A DNA stretch of 58,919 nt from CAZTPJ01 sp964614515 (GCA_964614515.1 CAZTPJ010000016.1:1-58919); one strand, 5' to 3'; positions 8,162 to 17,983 are shown, counted from the stretch's first letter. Notes: generated by a model not told the origin, from the sequence alone. Numbers and translations are program-made.

Positions 8162-9388
8162 TCACTTGACGATCTGGCTCATCTTGAAGATCGGCAGGAT
8201 GATTGCCATCGCAATGAACCCTACAACCGTACCCATCAGCACGATCATGATGGGTTCGATAAGGCTCGTCACGGCCTTGATCTGCTCCTTGAGCTGCTTC
8301 GCGTAGTACGCGGAAACCTCGTCGAGCACTTCACCGAGTTTACCGGACTCCTCACCCGCGGCGATCATCTGCACGACTGCCTTGGGCAACAGGCCGTCCT
8401 TCGCCAGGGGCGCCGTGATCTTTCGGCCTTGCTTGACGCTGGAATACACGCCGCGCCACAGCCGCTTGTACAGTCGATTGCCCGAAATGTCGCCCGTGAT
8501 CGCGATCGTGTCGAGCATCGGCACGCCCGCGTTGATCAGTTGCCCCATCGTCTGGAGCGAGCGGCTGATGTACAGCGAACGGAACATGGCTTTGAACACA
8601 GGAATCGTCAACTTCAACCGATCAGCCAGAAGCCCGCCCGCTTCCGTCTTAAGCCCGATGAACAGCATCACGCCAATCCCGGCCGCGCCGCCAAGCAGAT
8701 ACGGCCACTGCGCCACCACAAACCGCGACAGGCCCATCAGGAACTTCGTCGCCCACGGCAGCACATCTTCCTTGCCCTCAAACACCATATAGAACCGCGG
8801 AAGCACGAACGTGAGGAGGAAGACGGTCACGGCCACGGCCATCGTGCCGATCACGCCGGGATAGATCGACGCGCCGATCACCATCTTGCGCGTCTCGATC
8901 TGCTGCGCGATGTACCCCGCGATTCGATCAAGCATCTTCGAGAACGAACCGGACATTTCCGACGCCCGGACCATGTTCACATACAGCGGCCCGAACAGTT
9001 TCGGGTGGCGGGCGATTGCTTCTGAAAACTGCTTGCCGGACTCGACGTCGGTCTTGAGCGCCGCGATGACCTTCTTGAAGCCGACGTGCTCGGTCTGTTC
9101 CGAAATGCCTTCGAGCGACGCGCGCAGGTTGATCCCCGCGCGAATCATCACCGCCAACTGCGTCGTGAAGTCAAGCACATGCTTCTGTGTCGGACGACCG
9201 GCGTTAAGTTCCTTCAGCCGCTGAAGACCCCCGGCGTTCATCGAGAATCCGCCAGCAGGACTCACGGCCAGAACATGCACACCCTGATTGCGAAGCACGG
9301 CCGCGGCGGTGTTCACGCTGTCAGCGCTGAGCACGCCGACTTGCACCTGTCCTGAGGGCGTTCGAACCTGGTAGCGGTAGTTCGGCAT
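8162..9388 (-). CDS. pilC: Type IV pilus / type II secretion platform protein (PilC/GspF family)
   Basis: A 408-residue inner-membrane protein of normal family length. It opens with M-P-N-Y-R-Y-Q-V-R-T-P-S-G, the GspF-type cytoplasmic start. Two T2SSF domains follow, each with the family pattern (F-T-x-Q-L-A-V-M-I-R-A-G-I near residue 90 and F-x-R-S-L-Y-I-S-R-S-L-x-x-L-I-x-A-G-V-P near 275) and each ending in hydrophobic segments. PilC/GspF proteins couple the ATPase to pilin insertion. It sits directly downstream of pilT and upstream of the prepilin genes, consistent with a pilus or pseudopilus machine. Confidence 0.93.
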   Translation of the reverse strand: MPNYRYQVRTPSGQVQVGVLSADSVNTAAAVLRNQGVHVLAVSPAGGFSMNAGGLQRLKELNAGRPTQKHVLDFTTQLAVMIRAGINLRASLEGISEQTEHVGFKKVIAALKTDVESGKQFSEAIARHPKLFGPLYVNMVRASEMSGSFSKMLDRIAGYIAQQIETRKMVIGASIYPGVIGTMAVAVTVFLLTFVLPRFYMVFEGKEDVLPWATKFLMGLSRFVVAQWPYLLGGAAGIGVMLFIGLKTEAGGLLADRLKLTIPVFKAMFRSLYISRSLQTMGQLINAGVPMLDTIAITGDISGNRLYKRLWRGVYSSVKQGRKITAPLAKDGLLPKAVVQMIAAGEESGKLGEVLDEVSAYYAKQLKEQIKAVTSLIEPIMIVLMGTVVGFIAMAIILPIFKMSQIVK

Positions 9389-9479
9389 GGGTTACACGGA
9401 TCGGCGGGGTGTCGGGCTGGTGCGGGTGCGACGCGGTGTGCAATGGAAAGGCAGTCACTTCAACGTGAACCACAGGGGG

Positions 9480-10535
9480 TCACGCGACGAGTTGGCGTTC
9501 GAGTTTGTCGGGGAACGCGGCCTGGGCGATGGCGTCCTCCTTCGAGATCATGCCGTTGAAATACAGTTCCGCGATCGACGCGTCGAGCGAGCACATCCCG
9601 ATGGCCCGGTTGGTCTCGATCACGTTCGGAATTTCAAACGTGCGCGCTTCGCGAATCAGGTTGCGAACCGCCGGCGTACACAACAGCGTTTCCACCGCCG
9701 GAACCATGCCAGGCTTGTCGATGCGCGAGAACAATGTCTGCGACACCACGGCCTGAAGCGTGTTCGACAGCATCGAGCGGATCTGGTTCTGCTGCCCGCC
9801 CGGATACATGTCAATGATTCGTTCAACCGTCTGCGATGCGTTGATCGTGTGCAACGTTGAGAGGACCAGGTGGCCGGTTTCCGCGGCGGAAATCGCCAGC
9901 GCGGTCGTCTCGAGGTCTCGCATTTCGCCGACGAGGATGATGTCAGGGTCCTGACGCAGGGCATGTTTGAGACCCGACGAGAACGTCGGCATGTCCTGCC
10001 CGAGTTCGCGCTGCTCGATGATGCACTTGTCCGAGTTGAAGGTGTATTCAACGGGGTCTTCGAGCGTGATGATGTGCTTGCGATATCGCTCGTTCATCGC
10101 CTGAATCATGGCCGCGAGCGTCGTTGACTTGCCCGAACCCGTGTCACCCGTGACGAGCACCAGTCCGCGGGGCAGATAGGTGAGCCTCGCGATGACCTGC
10201 GGCAGATTCAGCGCGGCCAGCGGCGGCACCTTCGTCTTGATCATTCGCATCGCCAAACCGACGCTGCCGCGCTGAAGGTGCGCGTTGACGCGGTATCGCG
10301 CCAGGCCGGGGATCTCATACGAAAAGTCCGCATCCTTGTTGCGGTCGAAAATCTCGACGGCCTCTTTCGGAGCCATCTCCCGGAAGATTCCGTCGGCGGA
10401 TTCCTTCGTGATCACCGGAAAGTCCATCGGCGTCATGACCTGATGCACGCGGATCACCGGCGGCTGGCCCGCAATGAGGTGGATGTCCGACGCGTCGACT
10501 TCATACGCGGCCGTCAAAATTCGCTTCAGGTCCAC
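9480..10535 (-). CDS. pilT: PilT-type pilus retraction ATPase
   Basis: A 351-residue hexameric secretion ATPase. Visible motifs: Walker A GDTGSGKSTTLAAM, Asp box IITLEDPVEYTF, Walker B DPDIILVGEMRDLETT, His box ETGHLVLSTLHT, and the PilT-specific end (AIGMCSLDASIAELYFNGMI). The start is set at the GTG ending at 10535, preceded by GGGAGG at 6 nt; this removes 15 residues of poor-quality upstream frame and leaves the usual PilT N-terminus (DLKRILTAAYEVDASDIHL). PilT disassembles pili and powers twitching. No PilB extension ATPase is encoded nearby, so it must lie elsewhere. Confidence 0.95.
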   Translation of the reverse strand: MDLKRILTAAYEVDASDIHLIAGQPPVIRVHQVMTPMDFPVITKESADGIFREMAPKEAVEIFDRNKDADFSYEIPGLARYRVNAHLQRGSVGLAMRMIKTKVPPLAALNLPQVIARLTYLPRGLVLVTGDTGSGKSTTLAAMIQAMNERYRKHIITLEDPVEYTFNSDKCIIEQRELGQDMPTFSSGLKHALRQDPDIILVGEMRDLETTALAISAAETGHLVLSTLHTINASQTVERIIDMYPGGQQNQIRSMLSNTLQAVVSQTLFSRIDKPGMVPAVETLLCTPAVRNLIREARTFEIPNVIETNRAIGMCSLDASIAELYFNGMISKEDAIAQAAFPDKLERQLVA

Positions 10536-10820
10536 GGTGATCCTCCCGGTCGATGTCCGCGCCGAGCATGGGCGGGCCAAGGGCTATCGGCGCGTTGCGC
10601 ACTTGGATTGACGGGGGGGATCGGGCGCTTGGCAAGGGCTGGACGTTCTGCCCCGCGCCACCGGTCCAGCCTCCCCAGCCGGTACGGACACGCGCTCGAA
10701 GTTGCGCGGACATTCCCTGACCGGCAAACTCACTCGCAGACAATCGAGGCGCAGCGCATGAAACGCGCACGGGCGAAACGCCCACGCAGCCGGGTCAGAT
10801 TGGCTCAGACGTCAGCGCGA
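10536..10820. other. 285-nt spacer between rnhA and pilT
   Basis: No convincing gene, tRNA or terminator is seen. Any pilT promoter should lie here on the minus strand, but I could not find a clear -35/-10 pair. Short open frames in this stretch are Arg/Pro/Gly-rich GC-frame noise. Confidence 0.5.
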
Positions 10821-11330
10821 TCAGGGTCGCGACGACGCGGCCTTGTCACGCGCGGCGACGGCCAACTGGTCACACCGCTCGTTCTCGGGATGTTCGTTGT
10901 GCCCGCGAACCCAATGGAACCGCACGTCATGCCGCTGCGCGAGAGCGTCGAGAGCCTCCCACAGATCCTGATTCTTCACCGGCTTCTTGTCGGCCGTGCG
11001 CCAGCCACGAGCCTTCCACGATGCCAGCCATTCACGCAGGCCCTTGAGAACATATTGCGAGTCCGAGAAGAGGTCAACCGTACTCGGCTTGGTCAGCGTC
11101 GAGAGTCCCTCAATGACGGCTTGAAGTTCCATCCGGTTATTGGTGGTCTGCGGGTCACCGCCCGAGCGTTCGAGTTCACGCCCGGTTGATGGATGGCGCA
11201 GGATGAACGCCCAGCCGCCCGGACCCGGGTTGCCGCTGCACGCACCGTCGGTGTATAACTCGACGCGCGGACGCACAGCGCCCGACGCGTCGGGTTCGCC
11301 CGATGACGCAGAACGATTCGCCGTGGTCAT
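10821..11330 (-). CDS. rnhA: Ribonuclease HI
   Basis: A 169-residue enzyme that cuts the RNA strand of RNA-DNA hybrids (R-loops, primers). The four acidic active-site residues are in their usual contexts: ELYTDGACSGNPGPGG (Asp), NRMELQAVIEGL (Glu), DLFSDSQYVLKGL (Asp), and the C-terminal HWVRGHNEHPENERCDQLA (His and Asp). The start at 11330 gives the normal length and overlaps the stop of the upstream gene (ATGA), so translation is coupled. The N-terminus has about 25 extra Ser/Ala-rich residues. Confidence 0.95.
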   Translation of the reverse strand: MTTANRSASSGEPDASGAVRPRVELYTDGACSGNPGPGGWAFILRHPSTGRELERSGGDPQTTNNRMELQAVIEGLSTLTKPSTVDLFSDSQYVLKGLREWLASWKARGWRTADKKPVKNQDLWEALDALAQRHDVRFHWVRGHNEHPENERCDQLAVAARDKAASSRP

Positions 11331-13102
11331 TGCGCTCGCGGCCGAAGCAGCAGCGATCGAGCACGGAAGCCCCACGGCGTGGCCGTGTATTCCGAGACCT
11401 GATCGCCGAAGTACTTCAGGAAGAGTTCGGCGTCCGGCATGGACTTGCCCATGTCGAGCATGGCCTTGTCGATGCCCGTAGGCTCCCAGCCCCACTCGGG
11501 ATCAATTTCTTCGGCGGCGGCCTCGCGCATCCCGGCGATTGTCATGCGAAGTTGAGGCTCGAGCGCGGCCCAGGCATATCCGATGCCCGTCGCGCCCAGG
11601 CGGCTCGCGGCGGCGCGGAAATGCGCCTCATCAGACAGACGCCCGGCCTCGGGATTGCCGGCCTGTCGCATGGCATTCTCCACGGCCGGGGCGGGGCCGA
11701 TGAACGCATATCCGAATCCCAGGCCGATCACGAGCGGGACGATTTCCTCGGGCGAGCGATAGATCACGTTGCCGCCAAAGTCCGTCGCCTGGAGGCCGAT
11801 GGGCAACGTCTGAATCGCGTTGCCGATCACGATATCGTCCTTGACCGGCACCGCGAAGACCGTCTGCTGGCTCTCCGCAGTGAACGGTTCCTCAAAGTTG
11901 TTGACGATGTACACGTCACGCCCAAGCGCGGCGAAGACCTGCTCCATCAGCGGCGCCGCGACCTGTTCAAAGGCGGGCTTGGTCTGTGCCCGGAAGTCCT
12001 CCGGCATTGTCTCGATGATCGCACGAATCATCGGAACGACCTTCGTGAAGTCGGCGGAGATTCTCGAGACACCATCGGTGTCCCGACCGGCGAACGGCGG
12101 AGGAACGAACGGATCCCCGGTTCCCGCGAACAGGCCAAACAACCCTCGCTTCTCAGGAACGAGCAGCACCTGCGTACTCTCGATGATGCCATCGGGAGTG
12201 TCCATCGCCATCGAGAACCCCGCGGACTGCACATTGTCCAGGCCCAGGGCGCGGAACAACGCGGCCAGGTCCATCTCGCCCCCGAACATGAACATCATGC
12301 TCTCGAACATCGGTTTGAGCATCTGATCACGCACGGGCCCGAGCATCACCACGCCGGACATCTGTGCATCTCTCGGCAACTGCGCGGCCGCGGCCTGATA
12401 GTCCGCATTGTCAGCCAGGCTCTCGCGTCGCCGACCCTGCATCACATCCAGCGCATCTTCCGTCGCCCCAAGTTCCGACGACAGGACGAACACTCCGCCA
12501 AGCCGACCGAGGTAGACCGACTGAATCTGCGAGAACGGCGGCTCGGCCATCTCAAACTCGAACTCCATTTCATCGTCCCCGCCCTCATCCTCATCATCCA
12601 TCAGTGCGACAATGTCGATCGTCCATACCGTTGCGTCGCCGAACTTCTCTTCCTTGACTTCGATCTCGTTCTTTTCGATCTGGGCGTCGATGAAGGTGTC
12701 CATCACCGCCGCGAAGGCGTCGGCTTTGTCGCCGTAATCCGCGCACGCGAGAAAGTTCCACTGCTGAACCTCCTCGACGGTTCGTGAAAACACCGCGACG
12801 CCGAACAAGCCCGTCGGCAGCGACAGGTCATCCATCTCAATGCCGGCCTCCTTCAGGCCCGTGCGCATCTCTTCCATCGCGTCCTTGGTGCCGGAGTCAA
12901 TCATCGCTCGAATCTGCGGCTCTTCAAACAGCCGTCCGAGGCCGGATCTATCCAGGGCCTGGGTCATCGCGGCCATGTCGCGCACGCTGACGATGGCGAT
13001 GGTGCCCTGTGGAGCGATGGAGGCCATGTCCGCCGGCGGCTGAGCCAGCGCGCTGAACCAAACGCCCACGACGCCGGTGATGGCGACGATTCGATGTGTC
13101 AT
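11327..13102 (-). CDS. Secreted protein of unknown function, DUF3352-like
   Basis: A 591-residue protein with a signal peptide (MTHRIVAITGVVGVWFSALA|Q). The mature part begins with a beta-strand/helix pattern (GTIAIVSVRDMAAMTQALDR) that resembles large planctomycete and cyanobacterial exported proteins of the DUF3352 type. An acidic linker (DDEDEGGDDEMEFEFEM) lies near residue 195. No catalytic motif is visible. The start at 13102 was preferred to the frame opening at 13141 because it begins the signal sequence. It overlaps rnhA by 4 nt. The family link is tentative. Confidence 0.6.
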   Translation of the reverse strand: MTHRIVAITGVVGVWFSALAQPPADMASIAPQGTIAIVSVRDMAAMTQALDRSGLGRLFEEPQIRAMIDSGTKDAMEEMRTGLKEAGIEMDDLSLPTGLFGVAVFSRTVEEVQQWNFLACADYGDKADAFAAVMDTFIDAQIEKNEIEVKEEKFGDATVWTIDIVALMDDEDEGGDDEMEFEFEMAEPPFSQIQSVYLGRLGGVFVLSSELGATEDALDVMQGRRRESLADNADYQAAAAQLPRDAQMSGVVMLGPVRDQMLKPMFESMMFMFGGEMDLAALFRALGLDNVQSAGFSMAMDTPDGIIESTQVLLVPEKRGLFGLFAGTGDPFVPPPFAGRDTDGVSRISADFTKVVPMIRAIIETMPEDFRAQTKPAFEQVAAPLMEQVFAALGRDVYIVNNFEEPFTAESQQTVFAVPVKDDIVIGNAIQTLPIGLQATDFGGNVIYRSPEEIVPLVIGLGFGYAFIGPAPAVENAMRQAGNPEAGRLSDEAHFRAAASRLGATGIGYAWAALEPQLRMTIAGMREAAAEEIDPEWGWEPTGIDKAMLDMGKSMPDAELFLKYFGDQVSEYTATPWGFRARSLLLRPRAQ

Positions 13103-13153
13103 GTTGATGATGCTCCGGTGATGGTACAAGTCTGACAACACTGCGCCCGTGCC

Positions 13154-14146
13154 TTATCGCGAACCGCTCGCATCGTCGAGTTGCGATGCCTTGTCAAAGC
13201 GCGTTCGCGTCGGCGGAGGATTATACACATAGCCCGAGTTCGGGTTGTCCTTGTCATACGCGAACGCGTCGCGGTTGCGGATGAAGTCGCGAAGGTATCG
13301 CGCCGGGATCGCGAAGTTCAATCCCTCGCCGAGCGGAATGCCCATGTTCGTCACGCCGATCACCTCACCCTTGAGGTTGAACAGCGGGCCGCCAGAGTTG
13401 CCGGGATTGATCTGCGTATCGGTCTGGATGTACGTCATGCCCTCAAAGTTCCGCTGCGTGGTGGAAATGACGCCGCGAGAAAGTGTGCGTTCAAGCCCGA
13501 GCGGCGCGCCGATCGCGAACACATCCTGGCCCGCCGACAGTTCCTCGGAACCCTGGATGTTCACCGTCGGGAATGGTTTGCCATCCTTGTCCGTCATCTT
13601 CAGCAGCGCAAGGTCGATGTGATCGTTGACGGCGATGATTTCGACATCTTCGATCACCCGACGGCGGAAATCGAGGTCGCCCTGCTCGTACACCGTACAC
13701 TTCAATCGCGTGTCACCCTGGATCACATGCGCATTGGTGATGCAATAGCCATCGGGATGAATGATGAACCCCGATCCGAGGCCCACGGGCGTCGAGACCA
13801 TGATGACCGCGCCGCCATAGGTCTGGGCGAGTTCTCGCGGCGTGCGCTCCGGCAAGTTCGTGCCCGTGCGGAAGAGTCGATCCCCGGTTTCCTCTTCGGT
13901 TGACTCGACGCGTTCGGCCCGCGTGATCGAGTCGATCCGCGTGCGCGGGATTTCGATCACCGTGTGCCCAAGATCAACCCATACGGACTGCGATGTCTCC
14001 TTGAGAATCGGCGCCGCCACGCTGCGCCCATCCTGAAGTCGTATGACATCGACAGACGCATCAGTCGGTTGAAACCGAGCCGGTGCGGACGCGACCGCCA
14101 CCATGCCCAGCACCGCAACGCAACCAAGAAAGTTCCGCATTTTCAT
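13154..14146 (-). CDS. Exported trypsin-like serine protease (HtrA-type catalytic domain, no PDZ)
   Basis: A 330-residue protein. After a signal peptide (MKMRNFLGCVAVLGMVAVASA) comes an N-terminal domain of about 60 residues, then a trypsin fold with a clear triad: His in YCITNAHVIQGD, Asp in NDHIDLALLKM, Ser in NPGNSGGPLFN. There is no C-terminal PDZ domain, unlike DegP/DegQ, so substrate recognition must differ. The N-terminal piece (VIRLQDGRSVAAPILKETSQ) may be a small beta domain. It was started at the ATG at 14146, the first one giving a signal sequence. Probably a periplasmic or surface protease. Confidence 0.88.
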   Translation of the reverse strand: MKMRNFLGCVAVLGMVAVASAPARFQPTDASVDVIRLQDGRSVAAPILKETSQSVWVDLGHTVIEIPRTRIDSITRAERVESTEEETGDRLFRTGTNLPERTPRELAQTYGGAVIMVSTPVGLGSGFIIHPDGYCITNAHVIQGDTRLKCTVYEQGDLDFRRRVIEDVEIIAVNDHIDLALLKMTDKDGKPFPTVNIQGSEELSAGQDVFAIGAPLGLERTLSRGVISTTQRNFEGMTYIQTDTQINPGNSGGPLFNLKGEVIGVTNMGIPLGEGLNFAIPARYLRDFIRNRDAFAYDKDNPNSGYVYNPPPTRTRFDKASQLDDASGSR

Positions 14147-14291
14147 GGCCCAAGTGTATGCCGGGCCTCCACCCGTGGGACAGCCCGCACCGCGCATCAG
14201 CGACACCGTGGGCTTCGGCCATGGCCGTTTCGCCCGGCGGCTCGCCCGGTGTCCACGACATCGCAATAATCAAGTCTGTAAAGGAGGTCCG

Positions 14292-16655
14292 ATGTCGCGC
14301 ACGTCACTTGGTCGTATCGGTGCAACGTGGATGGTCGGTGGCTTCGTGACGGCGGGGGGGGCGGCCGCGCAACCCTCGACCGATCTCGCCCACCACTTCG
14401 GGTTCGCCGAACCTCGGATCATTGTGGTGGATCCGGGCGTCGGCCCTGCGGTCGTGGCCAGGGTCAACGACGACGATCGCCCCGACGTGATCGCCGTCAA
14501 CAACCGCAAGAGCCGCATCGAGTTGTTCTATCTTCGCGCTGAGCCTCGAACGGACGACGAGGTGATCGCCGGGTATCGCGTCAATGACCTGCCCCCGAAT
14601 CCGTGGTATGACAGCGAGAACATCAGCGTGGCGCATCGCGTGGTGGCCGTCGTGGCACATGACGTCAACGGCGACGGCAAGTTGGACCTGATCTACGCGG
14701 GCAATCAGCCGAATGAACTCGTGGTCATGCGGCAGAACTCTCCCTCGGATTGGTCGATTCACTCGCGACGCCCGCTGCGGACGGGCGGACAACGGGCGGA
14801 GAGTCTCGCCGTCGCGGACGTGCGCGGCGGACCAGAGCCCGAAGTCCTTGTGCTGGTTGACGGACGTATCTCGATCTATCCGCTCAGCGCTGCGGGACAT
14901 CTTGGTGATCCGGAAGAGATCGGCGCGGGTGGAGGATTGACAGCGCTGACGATTGAGGACTTCAACGGCGATGGCATGAAGGACATTCTGGCCGTCGCCC
15001 CGGATGATGCCGCGCCGCTGCGCCTCTGGCTGCAACAGCAGCCGATGGGGATGAGCGATAAAGCGGGCTTGCTCGCGTCGGAACTTCGATTTGAGATGCC
15101 GGCGCTGATGGATGCCCGCGCGCTGCGGTTCGCGGATCGCCCGGCCGCATCCATCGGCGTGATCGAACGCGCCTCGCGCCGCATGGTGTTTTTTGACGTG
15201 ACGACGGGCGGTGAAACCGCGCCGCCGGGCGCGGAACGCGAAGTCCTCGCGGAAGTCGTCGCGTTTCGCGGCGGCGCTTCGAGCGCGCGATCCGTCGCGG
15301 TGGGGGACCTCGACGGCGACGGTCTGCTGGACCTGCTCGCCACGGACCAGAAGAGCCACGACGTGGTGCTGTATCGTCAGATCAGCAATCTCGGCCTTGA
15401 CGCCGGCACCGCATTCAGCACTTTCAAAAACCCCACCGGCATCGCGCTGGGCGAGTGGGATGGCCAGCCAGGCCCCGAAGTCTTCGTGCTGTCCGAAGAC
15501 GAGCGAGCCGTGGGGGTCTCCCACGTCGATCGCGAGCAACGCCGCATCGCGTTTCCCGAGCCGCTTCAAATTCGAACCGGCGGCGGACAACCCGCCGCCA
15601 TGCAGGCGCTGACGATCAATGACGAGCCATGGGCGGCCGTGGCCGTGCGAGATCGGCGAGACTTTGTGCTTGAACTCCACCGCGCTGGCGAGGAAAGCCA
15701 GGTGACGACGATTCCGCTGACCGGCGTGGGTCGAGCGCCGCGATCAATTCTGGCCGCGGATGCGGATCGCGACGGCCTGACCGATCTCCTCCTGCTTACC
15801 CCCGGCGAGCCGATGGTCATGGTGCGCGGCACATCCCCCACGGGCGATGGCGACGTGGCAAAGCCGAATCAACTCCTCACCAATCGCGACATGCCCCAGT
15901 TCGGACTGGTTCAGGCGGCGGGCCCGGCCAACACGGCCATCGTTGACTTCACAGGCGACCAACTCCCCGAACTCATCATCGCCAACGCCAACTTCATCCG
16001 GGCATGCTCATACGACGTCCAGCGCGGCTGGCGAGTGCTCGATCAGGTCAGCATTCCCGATCCCTCGACGGACTTTGTCGGACTCGCCGTGTTGGAGAAA
16101 GATGACGAGACGCTGCTGATCGCCGCGGACAAGGCGAATCGTCGGCTGGTGATCTTCGGTCGCGACTCGGCTGGCCGGTGGGGGGTGCGTGAGCGCATCC
16201 GCCTGCTCGGTTTCCCGCTCGGCGAGATTTACGCGGGACAGTTCGTCGGCGACGGGAGCGATTCGGTGTTGTGCATCAGCGATGATGGCTTTGCGACGGT
16301 TCGCCTGGGTGGCAATCGCACGCGACTCGAACAGTTTGAGGCCATGCGCCCCGAAGCCCGCGATCGCATGGAACACACCATGCGCGCCGGCGACGTCAAC
16401 AGTGATGGGCATCTCGATCTGGTCGTGCTCGATGCCCGCGAGCAGATGTGTTCCATCTACACGTTCACCGCCGCTCGCAGAATCCTGCCCGCCACCGAGT
16501 TTCAGGTCTTCCAGTCTCGGCTGTTTTCGCGCGGCCAGACGCGCGAGTTCGAACCTTCCGCCGCGATCATCACAGACCTGACGGGCAATGGCCTCGGCGA
16601 CCTGCTTCTGCTGGTGCACGATCGACTGATGATCTATCCGCAGATGGCCGAGTGA
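14292..16655 (+). CDS. Exported FG-GAP/VCBS repeat protein, beta-propeller-like
   Basis: A 787-residue protein with a very good ribosome site (AAAGGAGGT, 5-6 nt) before the ATG at 14292 and a signal peptide (MSRTSLGRIGATWMVGGFVT). Repeats of the integrin-like FG-GAP/VCBS type recur every 60-100 residues with calcium-loop cores D-x-N/D-G-D-G-x-x-D: DVNGDGKLDLIYA, DFNGDGMKDILAV, DLDGDGLLDLLAT, DADRDGLTDLLLL, DFTGDQLPELIIA, DVNSDGHLDLVVL, DLTGNGLGDLLLL. This predicts a calcium-bound beta-propeller on the outside of the cell, perhaps for adhesion or polysaccharide binding. It ends 2 nt before the convergent gene at 16658. Confidence 0.85.
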   Translation: MSRTSLGRIGATWMVGGFVTAGGAAAQPSTDLAHHFGFAEPRIIVVDPGVGPAVVARVNDDDRPDVIAVNNRKSRIELFYLRAEPRTDDEVIAGYRVNDLPPNPWYDSENISVAHRVVAVVAHDVNGDGKLDLIYAGNQPNELVVMRQNSPSDWSIHSRRPLRTGGQRAESLAVADVRGGPEPEVLVLVDGRISIYPLSAAGHLGDPEEIGAGGGLTALTIEDFNGDGMKDILAVAPDDAAPLRLWLQQQPMGMSDKAGLLASELRFEMPALMDARALRFADRPAASIGVIERASRRMVFFDVTTGGETAPPGAEREVLAEVVAFRGGASSARSVAVGDLDGDGLLDLLATDQKSHDVVLYRQISNLGLDAGTAFSTFKNPTGIALGEWDGQPGPEVFVLSEDERAVGVSHVDREQRRIAFPEPLQIRTGGGQPAAMQALTINDEPWAAVAVRDRRDFVLELHRAGEESQVTTIPLTGVGRAPRSILAADADRDGLTDLLLLTPGEPMVMVRGTSPTGDGDVAKPNQLLTNRDMPQFGLVQAAGPANTAIVDFTGDQLPELIIANANFIRACSYDVQRGWRVLDQVSIPDPSTDFVGLAVLEKDDETLLIAADKANRRLVIFGRDSAGRWGVRERIRLLGFPLGEIYAGQFVGDGSDSVLCISDDGFATVRLGGNRTRLEQFEAMRPEARDRMEHTMRAGDVNSDGHLDLVVLDAREQMCSIYTFTAARRILPATEFQVFQSRLFSRGQTREFEPSAAIITDLTGNGLGDLLLLVHDRLMIYPQMAE

Positions 16656-16657
16656 TC

Positions 16658-17506
16658 TCACGGCCTGCGCGGGACGACCGGGGCGCCATTGATGATCGCG
16701 CGAAGGTGTACGCGCATCTGGCTGAAGATGTCAAGGTACAGTACGATGGCGATCAGCGGGCCAAGACCGCAGAGCATTCGCCCCAGCGTCCACCACAGCG
16801 GCAGAATCCACATGGATCGCCCCGCGCGGTTGCGCAGGCCCTCGTCCGGGATGCGCTGCGCCATCCACCGCAGATAGGCCATGCCCGCGAAAAACTGCAC
16901 GATCCATGCCGCATGCAACGCGAGCTGCACAAACGCAACGACAACCACCTCCGGCGGGTTATTCACCATCAGCCCGTTCCAAGCCGTGGCCATCGTTCCG
17001 AACGTCACGCGCAGCACCGCCGTAAGCAAGGTGGCGGCGCCGGTGGTCAGCGCAACGACGCGGAGAAACCGCCGCAGACCCTGTCCCCGTTCGTTCTCGC
17101 TCAGACCCGGATCCGCGATGGTGAACCAGAACCATCCGATGACGGCAACCACCGACGCGGCCGCCCCACCGAAAGTGTGGATGGCCAGCAGTCCAATGTG
17201 AATGAGGTCCGACGCCGCGAACTGCCCGGCGCTCGTGCTGTGCGTGAACCAATACGCCATCGAGGCCAGCGTCGCCAGGAGCGAGCCAAGGATCCCGAAC
17301 TGAATCATCACCACGCCGCGGTGGAGCGACTTCACATACGTCAGATCGGCGTGCGCGAGTAGATCGCCGCCGAGCGACTCTTCAATCGGTTTGCCGCACT
17401 CGGGACAGACGCCGTCGATGTCAAGGCCCGCCAGGTCATATGAACACCGACGACAGCGCAGCCCGTGCGGAAGCGGCCCCGACCACAGATCGAGGCCCGT
17501 GCTCAC
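16658..17506 (-). CDS. Polytopic membrane protein with N-terminal zinc ribbon
   Basis: A 282-residue protein. Residues 16-40 hold two Cys pairs (L-R-C-R-R-C-S-Y-D-L and G-V-C-P-E-C-G-K-P-I), the zinc-ribbon layout typical of planctomycete membrane proteins of unknown function. About six hydrophobic segments follow. The GTG at 17506 is chosen because it overlaps the stop of the upstream lipoprotein (GTGA); a TTG eleven codons earlier is possible. No enzymatic motif is seen. Probably co-translated with the TPR lipoprotein. Confidence 0.7.
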   Translation of the reverse strand: MSTGLDLWSGPLPHGLRCRRCSYDLAGLDIDGVCPECGKPIEESLGGDLLAHADLTYVKSLHRGVVMIQFGILGSLLATLASMAYWFTHSTSAGQFAASDLIHIGLLAIHTFGGAAASVVAVIGWFWFTIADPGLSENERGQGLRRFLRVVALTTGAATLLTAVLRVTFGTMATAWNGLMVNNPPEVVVVAFVQLALHAAWIVQFFAGMAYLRWMAQRIPDEGLRNRAGRSMWILPLWWTLGRMLCGLGPLIAIVLYLDIFSQMRVHLRAIINGAPVVPRRP

Positions 17507-17949
17507 TCTCCGCGCTCGATCGCCTGCTTCGCTCGACAACGCGCCATGCCCTCCTGTGCCTGCTGAGTCTCGCGGACGGTGTTCGCCGCGTCAAACCACG
17601 TTATCGCCTCATCCCAGTTCCCGCGATTCTCATGGATCAGGCCCAGAAACAACCGTGCCCTGTCATCGCCCGGATTGGCCTCGCTCACCTGTTCGAGCAG
17701 CACCCGCGCCGCGTCCCACTGCTTTGTACGAATTTGCTCCAGCGCATTTCGCAGGTCCGCCGAGGCGCCGGCCGAGACCTGAATCGGCACGGCCACGGAC
17801 CGCGAGTCAAACGGGTCATACACCTCCACGCTCGCCTGAAGTTCCGGCGGTGGGGGCCTGTCGTTCATCACATGTCCGGCGACGCCACACCCCCCAGCCG
17901 ACAGCATCAGAAGCCCAGCACCCGCAAGATTCAACCACCGCCTCCGCAT
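17503..17949 (-). CDS. TPR-containing lipoprotein
   Basis: A 148-residue exported lipoprotein: MRRRWLNLAGAGLLMLSAGGC is a lipobox-type signal (A-G-G-C), with Cys as the acylated residue. The C-terminal half is a tetratricopeptide pair (ALEQIRTKQWDAARVLLEQV and LFLGLIHENRGNWDEAITWF). The ATG at 17949 has GGAGGT at 7 nt. The frame that opens at 18063 reads through a palindrome and is not used. It overlaps the downstream membrane-protein gene, so the two may form a pair at the envelope. Confidence 0.85.
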   Translation of the reverse strand: MRRRWLNLAGAGLLMLSAGGCGVAGHVMNDRPPPPELQASVEVYDPFDSRSVAVPIQVSAGASADLRNALEQIRTKQWDAARVLLEQVSEANPGDDRARLFLGLIHENRGNWDEAITWFDAANTVRETQQAQEGMARCRAKQAIERGE

Positions 17950-17983
17950 CGGAGTACCTCCGAAAATTCCTGAACAACAATCG

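Noticed and set aside
11303..12787. 494-residue plus-strand open frame
   Set aside because: Antisense of the DUF3352-like gene; composition typical of shadow frames.
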